Shown in pieces: positions 34,549-46,533 of a stretch of DNA of 64,000 nucleotides (positions are counted from its first letter, which is position 1; every line of letters begins with the position of its first letter). This stretch comes from Talaromyces rugulosus (Eukaryota > Ascomycota > Eurotiomycetes > Eurotiales > Trichocomaceae), in the NCBI RefSeq assembly GCF_013368755.1, contig NC_049561.1, positions 3,286,001 through 3,350,000 on the forward strand, in the 5' to 3' direction. The translations under genes and the position numbers were made by a program. The notes under the pieces are model-generated. The model made no database searches, had not been told where the DNA came from, and saw only the letters and a program-made list of their open reading frames with translations.

Positions 34549-37500
34549 ATGGCGCGCTTCTCTACAAAGCGGACTTTGGAGGAGATCGCCAACAAGTCAG
34601 ACTCCAACGACTCCGACTACAGCGACCACCCGGTTCGGTCATCCAGACGCTCTGGTTCAAAGACTAAAAGCAGCAAAAAGTCGAAGCCGCAGAGCAAACG
34701 GCGCCGCCGAAACTCCGACGATGATATTCTTGATTCCGAAGATGAACTCCAGAGCGAAGCCGACGAGCTGTCATACGAAGGGTCTGAAGAAGACGAGGAC
34801 GCCGCCAATGTAGAGCGGAATGCAAGGGGTATAGCACGTCGAAAAGTGGTGCGGAATCGTCCAGTCTATAAAGAGGACTCGGACAACGATCAGGAAGAAG
34901 AGACTGAAGATAAGAACGACGAGGATGAGGAAGGAGAGGAGAAGGTCACGACTTCAAAACCTCATAGAAGGACTCGGAGTAATGTGATCACACTGAAAAT
35001 AGGGAAGCCTTTGAAGGAGGAACCAATATCCGATATGAACCGAGAAAATAGGCGCATTACCCGACATACTCGTGATCAATCAGAAGACATTTACGCCTTG
35101 ACGAATTCTGGCCGACATGTGGAAACCGTGGAACAGGGTGTAGCCAACCCGGACAGCACGAGACCCGGAACACGATATGGAGCCAAGACTGTTGGCACCA
35201 AGGAAACGATCGAAGAGGAGGAAGAGTCTTCAAATCGAGATGTAAAGGTTTCCCAACTCGAAGTGTTGGAGAGTGACCCTCAAGGTGACTTTGAGGAAGG
35301 CTTATCTGCTGACAAAGATGCTGCCGATGTTGACGTTGAAATGGCCGATGGAGTTATTCCCGAGTCTGAGGCCGGGTCCGCGAACGAAGAAGACGAAGAC
35401 AACGACGATGAAGAAGACGAAGGGCCGACATCACGAAGACGGAACCGACCTAGTCAGAAATCTGCAGACAATGCGGACGCTGAAGATGATACAGGACGAG
35501 AGTCTCGAAAGAAACCCGCGCAACGTAAGCAAGACGAGGGTAGTGATTTCGAACCCGGTGAAGAGGATTCTGACGACGATGTGTCAGCGTCAGAACGATC
35601 TAATGCGTCGCCTCACAAAGGAGAAACTACCGCCCAAGACGACGAAAGCAGCAACGGGAGGCGTTCCGGACTTCGCAGTCGGATGTCACAATCGCGTGGA
35701 ACAGGCGATCCCGATGAGTTTAATCCTGAAGCTGAGGAGCTCGCCGAGGAACTTGAAGATCTACAGCCCATGCGACGACGAAGGAGGAACCAAGAAGCTA
35801 TCATTTACGAGAACAAACCTCGTCGTAACAGGAAGGATGTCGACTACCGTCTTATTCGGCCTGATTTGGTTCTTCCAATTGAGGAAGCAGACTCTGAGCC
35901 TACGGAATCCCCTTCACGTCGCGGACGAGGCGGTGGAGGCAGCACCTGGCAGCGCACGCTCTTTTCAACGTCAGGACCGTTTGGTGGTGGTGGCCCTGGT
36001 GCCATTCTCGGACCGCCTGGCGCGAGTGCCAATATCGATAGTGACAGCAGTGACGACGAAACCATGCAGGTGAAAGGTGTCCCTGCAGCCCAAGGATTGC
36101 CATCATTGGCCCCTGGAGCCGTGGGACTCAACTCAGCCCAGCCTCATGGCGCAGATGCTGCTGCACCAGGTCTTTCAGGGACACCGGCAAACTTCGGCAA
36201 AATCAAAGATAAGCAAGCATTGGCCGACGCCGACCCCTTGGGGATTGATCCCAATGTCAATTTTGATAGCGTTGGAGGTCTAAAAGGTCATATCGATCAG
36301 CTCAAAGAGATGGTGGCATTGCCGCTGCTGTATCCGGAAATCTTCCACCGTTTTCATATCGTTCCGCCACGAGGTGTCTTGTTCCATGGACCTCCTGGCA
36401 CTGGAAAAACACTGATGGCACGTGCTTTGGCATCTAGCGTGAGCTCAGAAGGACGCAAGGTCACATTCTATATGCGAAAAGGTGCTGATGCCTTGAGTAA
36501 ATGGGTCGGCGAAGCCGAGAGGCAGCTCCGGTTACTCTTTGAAGAAGCGCGAAAGACACAACCTAGTATCATCTTCTTCGATGAGATCGATGGTAAGCTT
36601 ACCTAGATTTATAATCGTGTGACCGCCTGCTAAGTACAACATAGGTCTCGCACCCGTCAGATCCAGCAAACAAGAGCAGATTCATGCCTCTATCGTGTCG
36701 ACTTTGTTGGCTCTCATGGATGGTATGGATGGAAGGGGTCAAGTCATAGTTATTGGCGCCACGAATCGACCGGACTCTATAGATCCCGCTCTTCGCCGTC
36801 CAGGTCGTTTTGATCGCGAATTCTATTTTCCCCTGCCCAACAAAGATGGTCGACGTGCCATCTTGGATATTCAAACCAAAGGCTGGGAGCCACCGCTGCC
36901 AGGTCCTATCAAGGATGAACTAGCCGAGTTGACCAAAGGCTACGGCGGTGCGGACTTGCGAGCTTTGTGTACTGAATCTGCCCTCAATGCTGTGCAAAGA
37001 CGATACCCACAAATCTACAAGTCCAGTGAGAAATTGCTGATTGATCCAAAGACTATTGAAGTGACGCCAAAAGACTTTATGATTTCTATAAAGAAGATGG
37101 TACCATCTTCTGAGAGATCTACATCATCCGGGGCTACACCACTGCCCAAGACGGTGGAGCCATTATTGCGCCATCCATTTGCAGAGATCACAGATATTCT
37201 TGCCAATATTCTTCCACAGCCGAAACGCTTAACGGCCTTGGAAGAGGCAGAATATGAAGAGCCCGAAGGTGGCGGGGGTTTCAGGAGAGAGCAAATGCAA
37301 CAAGAGTTTGAAACTTCTCGTATATTCAGGCCTCGACTGCTCATTCGTGGTTCTTTAGGAATGGGGCAACAGTATCTCGCTGGAGCTGTTCTCCATCACT
37401 TTGAAGGCCTCCATGTGCAGTCATTCGATCTCCCCACTCTTTTGAGCGATTCCACTAGGTCTCCAGAAGCCACTGTCGTTCAACTATTTGCCGAAGTCAA

Positions 37501-39544
37501 GCGTCACAAACCAAGCGTGATCTATATACCAAATGTACAGACATGGTTTGAGACAGTTGGCCACGCTGTAATATCGACATTTCTCGGTCTCATTCGCTCT
37601 ATTCCGCCCACAGACCCGGTGTTGCTTCTTGGGGTTATGGAAGAAGACACAGAGCCACTGGATGCAGCGATGCTCAAAGGGCTCTTTGGCTATTCCCAGA
37701 GAAATCTTTATGCCCTGCAACCACCAACTCAGCAAGCACGACACGAGTTTTTCGGTAAAGTCATTGACTATGTGAAGACATCGCCGCAAGACTTTCCGGA
37801 TCCAGAGAACCGCAAGAGAAGAAAGTTGGAGACGTTAGAAGTTGCACCGGCCCTTCCGTCGAACGTTACTGAAAGCACTTTGACCAAAGAACAGCAAAAG
37901 GCCCAGAAAAGAAAAGATCGCCAGACCTTGAATCTGCTCAAAATACGCATCCAGCCTATTATGGACCAGATCAAGAAGTACAAACGCTTCAGAGCTGGTG
38001 TGGTGGACGACTCCCAGATTCGCTACCTCTTCGAGGAAGCAGATCCTTCAATTCTAACCAGCGATCTACCAATGGAGCAGCGACAGGCGTTCCGGCCTTT
38101 TGAAAAGGACGTTGATAAAAATGGAGTTCCTGGATTGAAAGAAGTTGCTTCCGGCAGGTTTTTCTACAACCTGGAAATCGTCACTATTGAGAAGCGTCTT
38201 TCCAATGGTTACTACAAACGGCCTAAGGATTTCCTCGCTGACATTAAGAGGATTGCAAAGGACGCACGGGCCCTGGGAGACCAAGAGCGGCTGCTACGGG
38301 CGAATGAACTTCTGACGAATGTAGAAGTTGACATTGGTGGTATAGAACAAAGCGACCCGGCTTTGGTTGCCGAATGCGAAGGCGTGTATACTCGTGAAGT
38401 AGAGCGAGAAAAAGCAGCGTTGGAGCGTGCCAAGAAGGCGGAGGCATCGGGAGACATGGCGCCTCCTGCCCAGACCAATGTGCCACATGGGAATACCGAT
38501 TCGAATGCATCATCTTCTGGCCCGGTTGTTCTGGGCCAGCCTTTTGTCAACGGAGCCAGACCTGTGACTCCTAGGCCTACGAGCAATGGGAACCATGGTG
38601 CGGGTGGCTCTGATCTCAACGAAGGCGCAGCCCACGCTTCAAACAGTAACGAGGCATCGAATGCCTCACGCGTTGAAGACGGGGATACGTTAATGACGAA
38701 CTCCGATGAGACAGACTACACTGGGCGTGTCACTGCTAATAGCTCTTTTGGCCCCTCGGCCCAACCCAAGCATCCCTTGTCAAATACAGCACCTTCTCAG
38801 CAGATCCGGCGAGAGTCTGGTATTTCCAGTCTATCACAGAGGGGCCCACTGACTCCCATGGCTCCTGGATCCCAGCCGGGCGATTACACGAATGATGCCT
38901 CGACAACGCAAACTACATCCGACAAAAAGACATCAGACCAGTCCACAGGACCGCAGTTTAACACGCAGAGTCCTGTGGCAGGAAGCGGCCCACGGGTTGA
39001 TTATCCTGATTTGACTTCATACCCTGACCGAATCTCCCAGGAGGAGCATCTTCCTGACACTCAACAAGGTGAGTACTTTGCAATGATGACTTGTTTCGAA
39101 GCTAATTTTTTTCTTCTAGAAATGCCTTATTCTCAAAACAGCCATCCGAATGGTAGCCAACGATACTCCCAAAACAACGCACAGTACCGTCCTGTTTCTG
39201 CTTCTGATGCTGCCGCCAGGCATTCGCAGCCATCAAATATCAAATCTCTCTTGAATAACGAGGACCGAAACCCACGGGTTGAAGTTGACCATGCGTACAT
39301 CAACCAGCTTCACACCCAATTAACGCAACAAACCAGTGGCTGCTCTGTGGAACAGCTCGAACAGATCCACACCTACTTGATGGACAGTATCTGGAAGAAG
39401 CGTGGAGAATGGGACCGGACCAAAGTCGCTGGTCTTGTTAAAGACCTATTCCTTGAAGTCTTGCAGGACATGCAAAGCAACCAGTTGTTCTCGTCGATGA
39501 GCCAGCAAACTCGGGAACAGCTAGCTGTACAGCAAACAGGGTAG
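34549..39544 (+). CDS. Bromodomain AAA+ ATPase Yta7/Abo1/ATAD2 family
   Basis: Chromatin AAA ATPase that handles histone H3-H4 during nucleosome assembly and disassembly. Exons 34549..36592, 36645..39068, 39120..39544; 1630 aa. Residues 1-540 are disordered, very acidic, with basic patches (KSSKKSKPQSKRRRRN). A linker motif FDSVGGLKGHIDQLKEMV precedes AAA1: Walker A GPPGTGKT at 614-621; Walker B IIFFDEID at 674-681, split from the rest by intron 1; then GATNRPDSIDPALRRPGRFDR. AAA2 (from about 910) is degenerate: GSLGMGQQY replaces Walker A. The bromodomain-like region is about 1125-1245 (SQIRYLFEEADPSILTSDL to KRPKDFLADIKRIAKDA). The C terminus is Ser/Asn-rich, then helical. Intron 2 (39069-39119) is 51 nt, with no stop in frame. 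Confidence 0.96.
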
Positions 39545-40026
39545 CTCTCTCGTCAGACTTGAATGATTTATTCGATTTATGTTCTGTTTTATTATCAAAT
39601 GTTTTTTTTTGACGGCTATTATTGTGTACATGTTGGCGCCACATGGACGATTTGCTCGGTGTATCTATTTCGTTACTGCATTATCTGTATCTAAGCATGC
39701 GAGCTAGAACGGGGAAGAATCTGAGTGTATTTTTGACATTCTAATTTTGTATTTTGTTAGGATTTGTTAAATTCGAGATCGACAGAGCCTTAAGTAAGCC
39801 GCCCGTCGCTCGGCGGCTAAAACCAGCCTGGCCTTTCGGGCGGCGCCAATAGGATCACCAACCTTTCTATAATTACACCTCTCCTCTAATAATTCACGAA
39901 CACACCGTCTACAACGCCAAGTGAATGAGAATCGACTGGCCTGAGATTATTTTGTTATAATCCAGGGCTTTTGCTCTGAGCTCCTGTTTTTTCTTGTTAA
40001 ACGGTCTCGTCTCCCCGCCGCCCACC
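39545..40026. other. Intergenic with a CCAAT box upstream of SEC66
   Basis: 482 nt holding the 3' flank of the AAA gene and the SEC66 promoter. A CCAAT pentamer lies at 39846-39850, about 180 nt before the SEC66 start, a usual distance for the fungal Hap/CBC complex. No gene is seen. Confidence 0.5.
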
Positions 40027-40932
40027 ATGGTTGACTGGGTGAGTCTCGCGATACCGTTTGCCTACCTGGGCATTCTGATCGGTTCGCTCGCGATATTCTC
40101 GTCGCTGTATCGCAAACGGAAAGCTGGTCAGTACTTCTGTTACCCTATATTTCAATTTGCTTTACTAACTGAATGGAAACAGTCAAAGCCCTATCCTTCG
40201 AGCCATGGTTCCCCTCACACCTCCAACGCGACATTTACTTTTCACTACTCCACATCGAACCCCCTTCTTCATCAGGCGGAAAAGATAAAAAAGCACCCGC
40301 TGTGCCCGAGACGGTCCTCAAAGCCGCACTCTTGCGTCGGGCCGGCGAGGATATTAAGCGTGTCATGGCGATCCGAGACCAGAAACAGGCTCTGTCCTTG
40401 TTGCTGCAGCGAGGCAGCGTCGGCGATGATCTGTGGCAGCGCTTTCAACGTGCGGAGAAGGAGATGGAGGATGAAGTGCGGGATGTTGTTCAAGAGGTTT
40501 GTCCATCCACCCTCTTTTTGTTTTTTTGTGGTCGTTGCTGATTTTGGGTAGGCAAACGCCTACTACCCAAACTGGGGCCAGATAATCTTCCAGTCCGCTC
40601 GCGAGATGGACCAAAACGCGCTGTTCAGACAACGCATCGATGATTATCAGAGCAAGGCAGAGGAGGAGCGACAATGGTGGGATCGCAAAAAGGAGAGTAT
40701 TCAGGAAGGGTTTATGAAGGAGTTGGATGAGGAGAAGAATGCATCTGCTACTTCTACTTCTGCTACCGCTACCGCTACCGCTACTACTACTACCAAGAGT
40801 TTTGAACCCGCCGCTACGACGACTACTACTACCGGTGTGAGTGACGATGATGGGGTTTTGGTCGAGTCTGAGATACCGAGTGTGTCGAGCGGGACGAACA
40901 GTGTGAAGAAGAAGAAAAAGGGGAAGAAATGA
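40027..40932 (+). CDS. sec66: Sec66/Sec71, ER post-translational translocon subunit
   Basis: Subunit of the Sec62/63 complex for post-translational protein import into the ER. Exons 40027..40126, 40183..40496, 40552..40932; 264 aa. N-terminal TM about 6-27 (LAIPFAYLGILIGSLAIF), then a basic RKRKA stop-transfer. The conserved cytosolic domain follows: ALSFEPWFPSHLQRDIYFSL; VPETVLKAALLRRAGEDIKR; LLQRGSVGDDLWQRFQRAEK; EVRDVVQEANAYYPNWGQII; and QSAREMDQNALFRQR. The C-terminal tail carries a Ser/Thr/Ala run from trinucleotide repeats (about 40744-40797) and ends in Lys-rich KKKKKGKK. Start is the first ATG, right before the TM segment. Confidence 0.94.
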
Positions 40933-41201
40933 GCGGTTGTGAGAGGGTGTTGTGATTTCGTTAACGTTTCTTCATTTTTTCATTCTTCTTCGCCTTTCAT
41001 ATTTGTTTAGGGTTTCTTTCTTGTAACACTACAGCGGTATAGGTGTTTAGAATTGACATACCATTGATACAAATGAATTCGGGTAGCCTGCCAACCAATA
41101 CTGTAGAACATTTCAACATTTAAATATCTGATTTAATATGAGATGATAATATACATGCAACTCTATGCCCAAACTCCAGAGATTATATTACAGATACATC
41201 A

Positions 41202-43760
41202 TTAACCCGAACCCAGAAGCGGCAAATCTAGACTAATGCCCATTTCCTCCATCGCCACCACAAGCTGCTCCTTGACCTGCTCCTTTCCCCCAACCGTACG
41301 CTCAATAATAGAAACCAAAAGATCACTCAAGATTTCTAGTTGGTACTGCTTGCGCTCTTCGTCACTGAGCTGGTCAATTGTCAGACCCTGTTCCTGGAGC
41401 ATGGCTGCCTTGTCGCTCTCCAAAATACGCAGTAAGCTTTGCACGGTCTCGGCTTTTTCCTTTTGGCCTGGGGTAGAGAATAACCGGCGCCGAGCTTTGC
41501 GCGGTGTCCTTGCGGGGATGCCGGATAGTCGGGTGATTTGCAAGACGAGCATGCGTGCTGTTTGCTCGTCGGGGAAGTGACCGAACAGGTCTCTCATCGC
41601 GTAGAGCGAGACTAAAGTGCCGCAGGGATCTTTGGACAAGCTGAAACAGAGTGTGATCTGATCGTAGAGCTCCCTGGAGAATTCTGCTTGTGCCGATTGC
41701 TGTGCCTGCGGGTTGAGGGTGCTGAACCACTGCATCATCAACGAGAAGAGTTGGCGCGCAGAAGGGAACTCTGGATCCCATTCCTTTCTGGAACGATCGT
41801 ACTGAAGTTTGCCACAGTCCCAGAGACAGGCAAAGGTTTCTAGATCTGGTCGGACATAGGCGGCCATAGATTTGAACTCTTTCCAGAGAACATCGATATT
41901 ATGTTTGCGCAGCTCAGCGTAGAGAAGATGGTTCATAAAGTACGAGTTTGGTTTAATCTGAGCATCACCGAGGCATTTATTGAGATATCGAATCATGCCG
42001 TCGTCTCCGCGGCGGGTGTAGTGAAGAAGGAGAATAGAAAAGGTTTCGATATTTGCCGGGGGAATCCCCCTGTCAAGAAACTTTGGTATTTCAATGCCAT
42101 CTGATACTTCGGGCATGTCTAGTTTCGGCGACTCCTGAAAAGGCTGGAGTCTGGCCCAGACAGTGTCGATACGGTGCTGAATCATAGCCCAACCAAGTCG
42201 TTCGGCTTTGTCCCTGGAGTAAGTAGTTCCGTGACGAAGCCATCCTCCGATGATACCATTCAAATGAATTGCGTCAGGTCTGATCCCTCTCTCAAACATT
42301 AGTTCTACCACAGACGCAGCAGAGTCGACCTCGCCCATGCCAATGAGCTTTTTCATCCAACTGGCGTAGAAGAACTTATTTTGGAAGCGCCGGGGTAGAA
42401 TGGTCAACGCAGAAAGCGAAATCTTGTTGACATCCTCCGCTCGGATGCTCATTGCGTGCATATTCCCTGCAAGACCAATCGCCTTTTGGAAGATCTGCGT
42501 CGAGTCATTCGACGGGTCTTTCCCAGTAACCATCATGTCTTTGAAGACAGCCAGGGCAAGATTAATATGGCCACTTTTCAAGAAACTGATGGTGATTTCA
42601 TCGTAATCTTTCATTTTCATGTCGAAGCCTAGGAGAGTCCTGAGTTGAAGATAACTGGCCCAGGCTTTGTTAGGCGCGTCTTTCTCGCCCTGCTCTATCC
42701 ATGCCATGATAATGGGAATCAATATCCGCGCAGAACGACCTTCGTTCCTCGACAGAAAAGCGAATGCAATATCTTGGGCTCTCTGCGGATCACCATATGC
42801 CGCAAAAAGCCGGACGCCAAGGTTCCAGTACGCATCTATGTTCCCTTCACCGTTGCTGATGGCGGTCTGCTGTTCTTCCCACATCTGCAATGCTCTCTCG
42901 GTGTCGCCGGCGGAATGCACTATTCCAATAAACTCAAGCGTTTCGTCCGGCGAAAGGTCTCTCCCGACGGATTTGATATCCTTGACGAGGGCTTGTACAT
43001 GATTTAGCTGGTTGGCTGAAGGTTTCTGATCTTGAATCTGCGCTTTCCATAATAACTGAAAGATTTCTGGTGATAGCGATTCGAGAAACGAGGGAACCGA
43101 GTTTTTGCAGCGTAGATACCATCTCCAAAGCATTTGGATTTTTGAAGTATCGGGTTCGTTCGCCACTTGTTCGAGGATATTGTAAAATCGAATTTCATAA
43201 GGATGGCCCTGTGAAGGTGTTGTTTCTGACTCTTCCTCGGTGGATAAAACATTCTTGGGGTCTGCATTTTCTTCTGCTTCGTCATGTAGATCTTTGAATT
43301 CCTCCTTAATCATATCGTCAAGTTCTTGGTCGAAGATTTGTTCAAGTCCTGGACCGTCGTCACTGCCATCTTGACCGTGTTCAGCATCGTACTTTCGGAA
43401 AGCCTCTAGCGCAATGATTCGATCCTTCTCTGGAAGACTTTTCATAAACGGACTATCGGCGTCGAAAGGGCCCTTTTTCAAGATTTCCAAATCATCATCC
43501 AACTTATCCAGTTCCTTTTTTATCTCATCTCGATCCGCAGCGTCCTCTGCATCTGGATTAACCTCGACCCGTTCCTTGCTCGACACGGTATCCTGCTCGA
43601 AGAAGCGAATCTTGTCGCCCGGTCCGAGGTTTCGGTCGTCATATTGCGATGCGGAGGCGGAGAACGGGCGTCGCAGAAGCGGCCTGGTGGTGTTGCAGCA
43701 TCTCGGGGAGCAGGCCGGATAACGATATCGCCAAGCTCCTCTGATTACCTGACGGAGCAT
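41202..43760 (-). CDS. Large mitochondrial helical-repeat (PPR-like) protein
   Basis: Intronless, 852 aa from the ATG at 43760. The open frame continues upstream only from a GTG. The N terminus is a clear mitochondrial presequence (RQVIRGAWRYRYP, RPLLRRPFSASASQYDD). A charged region (DEIKKELDKLDDDLEILKKG, then an acidic stretch near 130-190) follows. From about residue 200 on, the protein is made of helix pairs of about 35 residues resembling PPR repeats: LMWRWYLRC-like, VHSAGDTERALQMWEEQQTA, LKSGHINLALAVFKDMMVTG, GMGEVDSAASVVELMFERGI, LLHYTRRGDDGMIRYLNKCL. By family such proteins act in mitochondrial RNA maturation, stability or translation. I cannot assign a named orthologue. It is divergent from ORC3 with 221 nt between starts. 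Confidence 0.85.
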   Translation of the reverse strand: MLRQVIRGAWRYRYPACSPRCCNTTRPLLRRPFSASASQYDDRNLGPGDKIRFFEQDTVSSKERVEVNPDAEDAADRDEIKKELDKLDDDLEILKKGPFDADSPFMKSLPEKDRIIALEAFRKYDAEHGQDGSDDGPGLEQIFDQELDDMIKEEFKDLHDEAEENADPKNVLSTEEESETTPSQGHPYEIRFYNILEQVANEPDTSKIQMLWRWYLRCKNSVPSFLESLSPEIFQLLWKAQIQDQKPSANQLNHVQALVKDIKSVGRDLSPDETLEFIGIVHSAGDTERALQMWEEQQTAISNGEGNIDAYWNLGVRLFAAYGDPQRAQDIAFAFLSRNEGRSARILIPIIMAWIEQGEKDAPNKAWASYLQLRTLLGFDMKMKDYDEITISFLKSGHINLALAVFKDMMVTGKDPSNDSTQIFQKAIGLAGNMHAMSIRAEDVNKISLSALTILPRRFQNKFFYASWMKKLIGMGEVDSAASVVELMFERGIRPDAIHLNGIIGGWLRHGTTYSRDKAERLGWAMIQHRIDTVWARLQPFQESPKLDMPEVSDGIEIPKFLDRGIPPANIETFSILLLHYTRRGDDGMIRYLNKCLGDAQIKPNSYFMNHLLYAELRKHNIDVLWKEFKSMAAYVRPDLETFACLWDCGKLQYDRSRKEWDPEFPSARQLFSLMMQWFSTLNPQAQQSAQAEFSRELYDQITLCFSLSKDPCGTLVSLYAMRDLFGHFPDEQTARMLVLQITRLSGIPARTPRKARRRLFSTPGQKEKAETVQSLLRILESDKAAMLQEQGLTIDQLSDEERKQYQLEILSDLLVSIIERTVGGKEQVKEQLVVAMEEMGISLDLPLLGSG

Positions 43761-43981
43761 GAAGACTGAGTTCTCATGACATCGGCGAAAAGAGTGACGG
43801 ACAGGTGGCGGGGACACACAGAGGGAGGTGGTTGATGGAAGAACAATAATTCTTTTTCCTTCGGGCGAACTGCGCAGCCATTTCCGGTTTAGTCCATCCG
43901 ACGCCGCGGAGCTCTCCTCGTCTTCAACCTTCAGGTTGATTTCTCTGCTGGCAACTTCTTGAAAAGCATTCGGAAATAAAA
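43761..43981. promoter_or_regulatory. Short bidirectional promoter (PPR-like gene / ORC3)
   Basis: Only 221 nt separate the two divergent ATG codons, so the promoters and 5' UTRs of both genes must be packed here or overlap the coding regions. Confidence 0.6.
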
Positions 43982-46446
43982 ATGGAGCTGAACGAGGAGG
44001 AATTGGATCTCCCGGGAGCTGATAGGGAAAATCCGGTATGTATCTTGCTCTCGCGTTGAGTTGTCAATGGCTAACTAGTCGCAAGGGTGTGTATGTTTAC
44101 AATCCCGCCAAAGCAACAATAGACAACGCCGAGCCATCGCCAAAAAGACGGAAGACGTCAAAGGGGTCGAAGATAAATCTACCGCAGACGGACGCGCAGT
44201 CGACATTTGTGCCATTGCTGGAGGGAAAAGAACCATCGGAGCTGGTTGAGTTGCGGCAGTCGACCTTTCAGCGGCTATGGTCTGTTCAGGAACAGAGGAG
44301 CAAGGTAAGTCTGAGACAGCAGAGAAGTTTCATTCTAACATGATGTGCATTCTAACACCCTGTGAAGGAGATCTTAGAAGAACTCGATTCCGGGATCCTC
44401 GAAGCTATATCGTCGTTTGTCGACGCTGCATCTCCGGAGCTGTAAGTTCATTGATGTGACATCGCAGATACCATGCTAAGATAACTAGGTACCACGGTTG
44501 CATTCCCACGTCTTTGGTAACAATCGGTTCAAACGTGTCGGCTCTCCCTAGATTGCTGGACGCACTACACCGGCGTCTAATCGCCCAAGGCACCGGGCAA
44601 GTGATACTGTTGGAATCAGGCGATGCTCCGAATTTAAAGGCCGCATTAAAGACGATTATAAGAACTGCTGTTACGAGTACTGAGGGAAATGAGGCCTACC
44701 AGAGGATCTTCACACATAGAGCGGTATGAAGTGATCATTCCATGAAGTGACGAGTACTAATATCTCCAGGGCCCGCGCATGTTGCCATACGATCTCAACG
44801 TCCTTCACGAGTATGTCGAAAAGCAGGGAACAAAGTCTTTGATTCTGGCATTTCGAGATAGCGAGGCGTTTGACTTTGGCGTGCTCAATGATCTGATTTC
44901 ACTGTTAAGGTAATTACCGTCGGACACATTTTTATATGGCTGTTAACAATATCTAGTTCTTGGATTGATCGGATACCAATTGTTCTTCTTTTTGGAATTT
45001 CAACATCTGTGGAGATTCTAGAGTCAAAGTTTCCTCGGTCGATCGTTGGGTCACTGCAAGGACAGCATTTTGAAATCCACGATGCCGGCGATGCAGTCGA
45101 TCGAATATACGAGACATTGCAGACCAGTTCTAATACACAACTATGGCTCGGACCACACTTGAGTCGAAGCCTGTTTGAAAGATCAAGAGACTATTTCCAA
45201 AGTCCGGAAGAGTTTATTCGGGAAGCCAAGGTTTGTAATTTTCCATCAGAATTGTTGTGTTTTTTCTAACAAGTCTAGTATGCATACATGTCCCACTTCT
45301 TCGCCAATCCCTTGAGCGTGTTGCTTTCACAAACGGCTTCTCAACAGAAAGAGCTATGCGAGGCTATTCGGAACCTTGCTTCGTTTCGAAGGTACTTACA
45401 GTCCTTGACTATTTTGCAGACCTTGACTAACGCACTGAAGATTTTGCGAAGAGTTACTCGACCAAAATGATACCAGCCGCGTCCGAAGTCTTCTCGATGA
45501 CGACGAAGCCCTACTCAAGGAAACGACGCAGGCGCTTGAATTGGGCCAGAGCCAAATGAAAACACTCTTCAACACAACCAAGCTCATCCAAACAGTACAG
45601 GGCGTGCTTCAAGCAAGCAAACCGAGCAGCAGAACCGAACTGTTTCTGCGAGCCATATCAGGCGACCTCCTGGATTCACCGTCCATTGAGGGGATGCTAA
45701 GCAGGATTACAAAATCCGACTCGGACGTGTTTGCACAGGTTCTGTCAGTGTTGAAAGATAGCGACGACAATGTCATCGGCGTGGAGCAGTACCAAAGCAC
45801 GCTTGAGAGTCTGCTTTCAACGCAGCAAAACTCAAAGAAGAACTCACCGCTCCGCAGCAAACACGACACCCAAAACTCAACCTTATCAACAACAACAGTC
45901 ACCAAATCCCGCGTCGTCAACCTAACCAAAGTGCAAAAACAAGTCTCGGTCCAAGACGTCGAATACACAGACCTCCTCGAGCGCTTCGTCGCCGAGTTTG
46001 AGCAATCTCTAACTTCTGCGCTTGTCAACCCGCAGAACTTGTTCCTGCATGAGGTTTTCCTGTTTGATCTGCGAAACCCGCTCAAGGACAGTTTTGCGCC
46101 GCGAGCTCGGTTTAGTGTGGAGCGCGCGTTGTCGAACCCATTCGATTATCTTAGTAGTTCGACAGCCCTCGAGGATCAAAGCAACAATTTGTCGGCGAAA
46201 CAGCCCGAGACGGCGATTCTATACCAGTTGTATCTCGAGTCGGGAGCATTGGTGAATATTTTTGATCTGTGGAAGGCCTTTTCGACTATTGTTTCGGGTG
46301 ATGAAGGGGACGTGGATGGGGATGAGCAGCGCACGGGTCTGATGCTTTTTTATCGAGCGTTGTCAGAACTAAAAGCGTTGGGGATGATGAAGCCTAGTCG
46401 AAAGAAGATTGATCATGTTAGCAAGTCTTCGTGGAAGGGGTTGTAA
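43982..46446 (+). CDS. orc3: Origin recognition complex subunit 3
   Basis: AAA+-related ORC subunit needed for origin binding and MCM loading. Eight exons: 43982..44035, 44086..44304, 44368..44441, 44489..44723, 44770..44909, 44957..45230, 45279..45391, 45441..46446; phases close to 704 aa. Signatures: GVYVYNPAKA near the N terminus, SPKRRKTS (NLS-like), then FQRLWSVQEQRSKEILEEL, PTSLVTIGSNVSALPRLLD, LPYDLNVLHEYVEKQG, DFGVLNDLISLLSSWIDRIP, IVLLFGISTSVEIL and FFANPLSVLL. The C-terminal winged-helix-like part has ILYQLYLESGALVNIFDLWK, ALSELKALGMMKPSRKK and DHVSKSSWKGL. The second acceptor (CGCAAG at 44080-44085) is less usual than the TAG a few bases upstream, but is the one that keeps frame; the first junction is therefore the least certain. 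Confidence 0.94.
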
Positions 46447-46533
46447 CACCCTTTATTGAAGTGTTGAATTTCAGCATATCGTATACATCGTGATTAAATA
46501 TATAATACATATTGTTACAGAATTTTGAGTATA

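Noticed and set aside
34148..34813. 221-codon plus-strand ORF across the start of the bromodomain AAA gene
   Set aside because: Begins at a TTG, overlaps the true start in another frame, and has no recognisable sequence.
40744..40797. Trinucleotide repeat array as a possible tandem-repeat locus or CRISPR-like array
   Set aside because: It encodes the Ser/Thr/Ala tail of Sec66; no spacer structure. No CRISPR array exists in the window.
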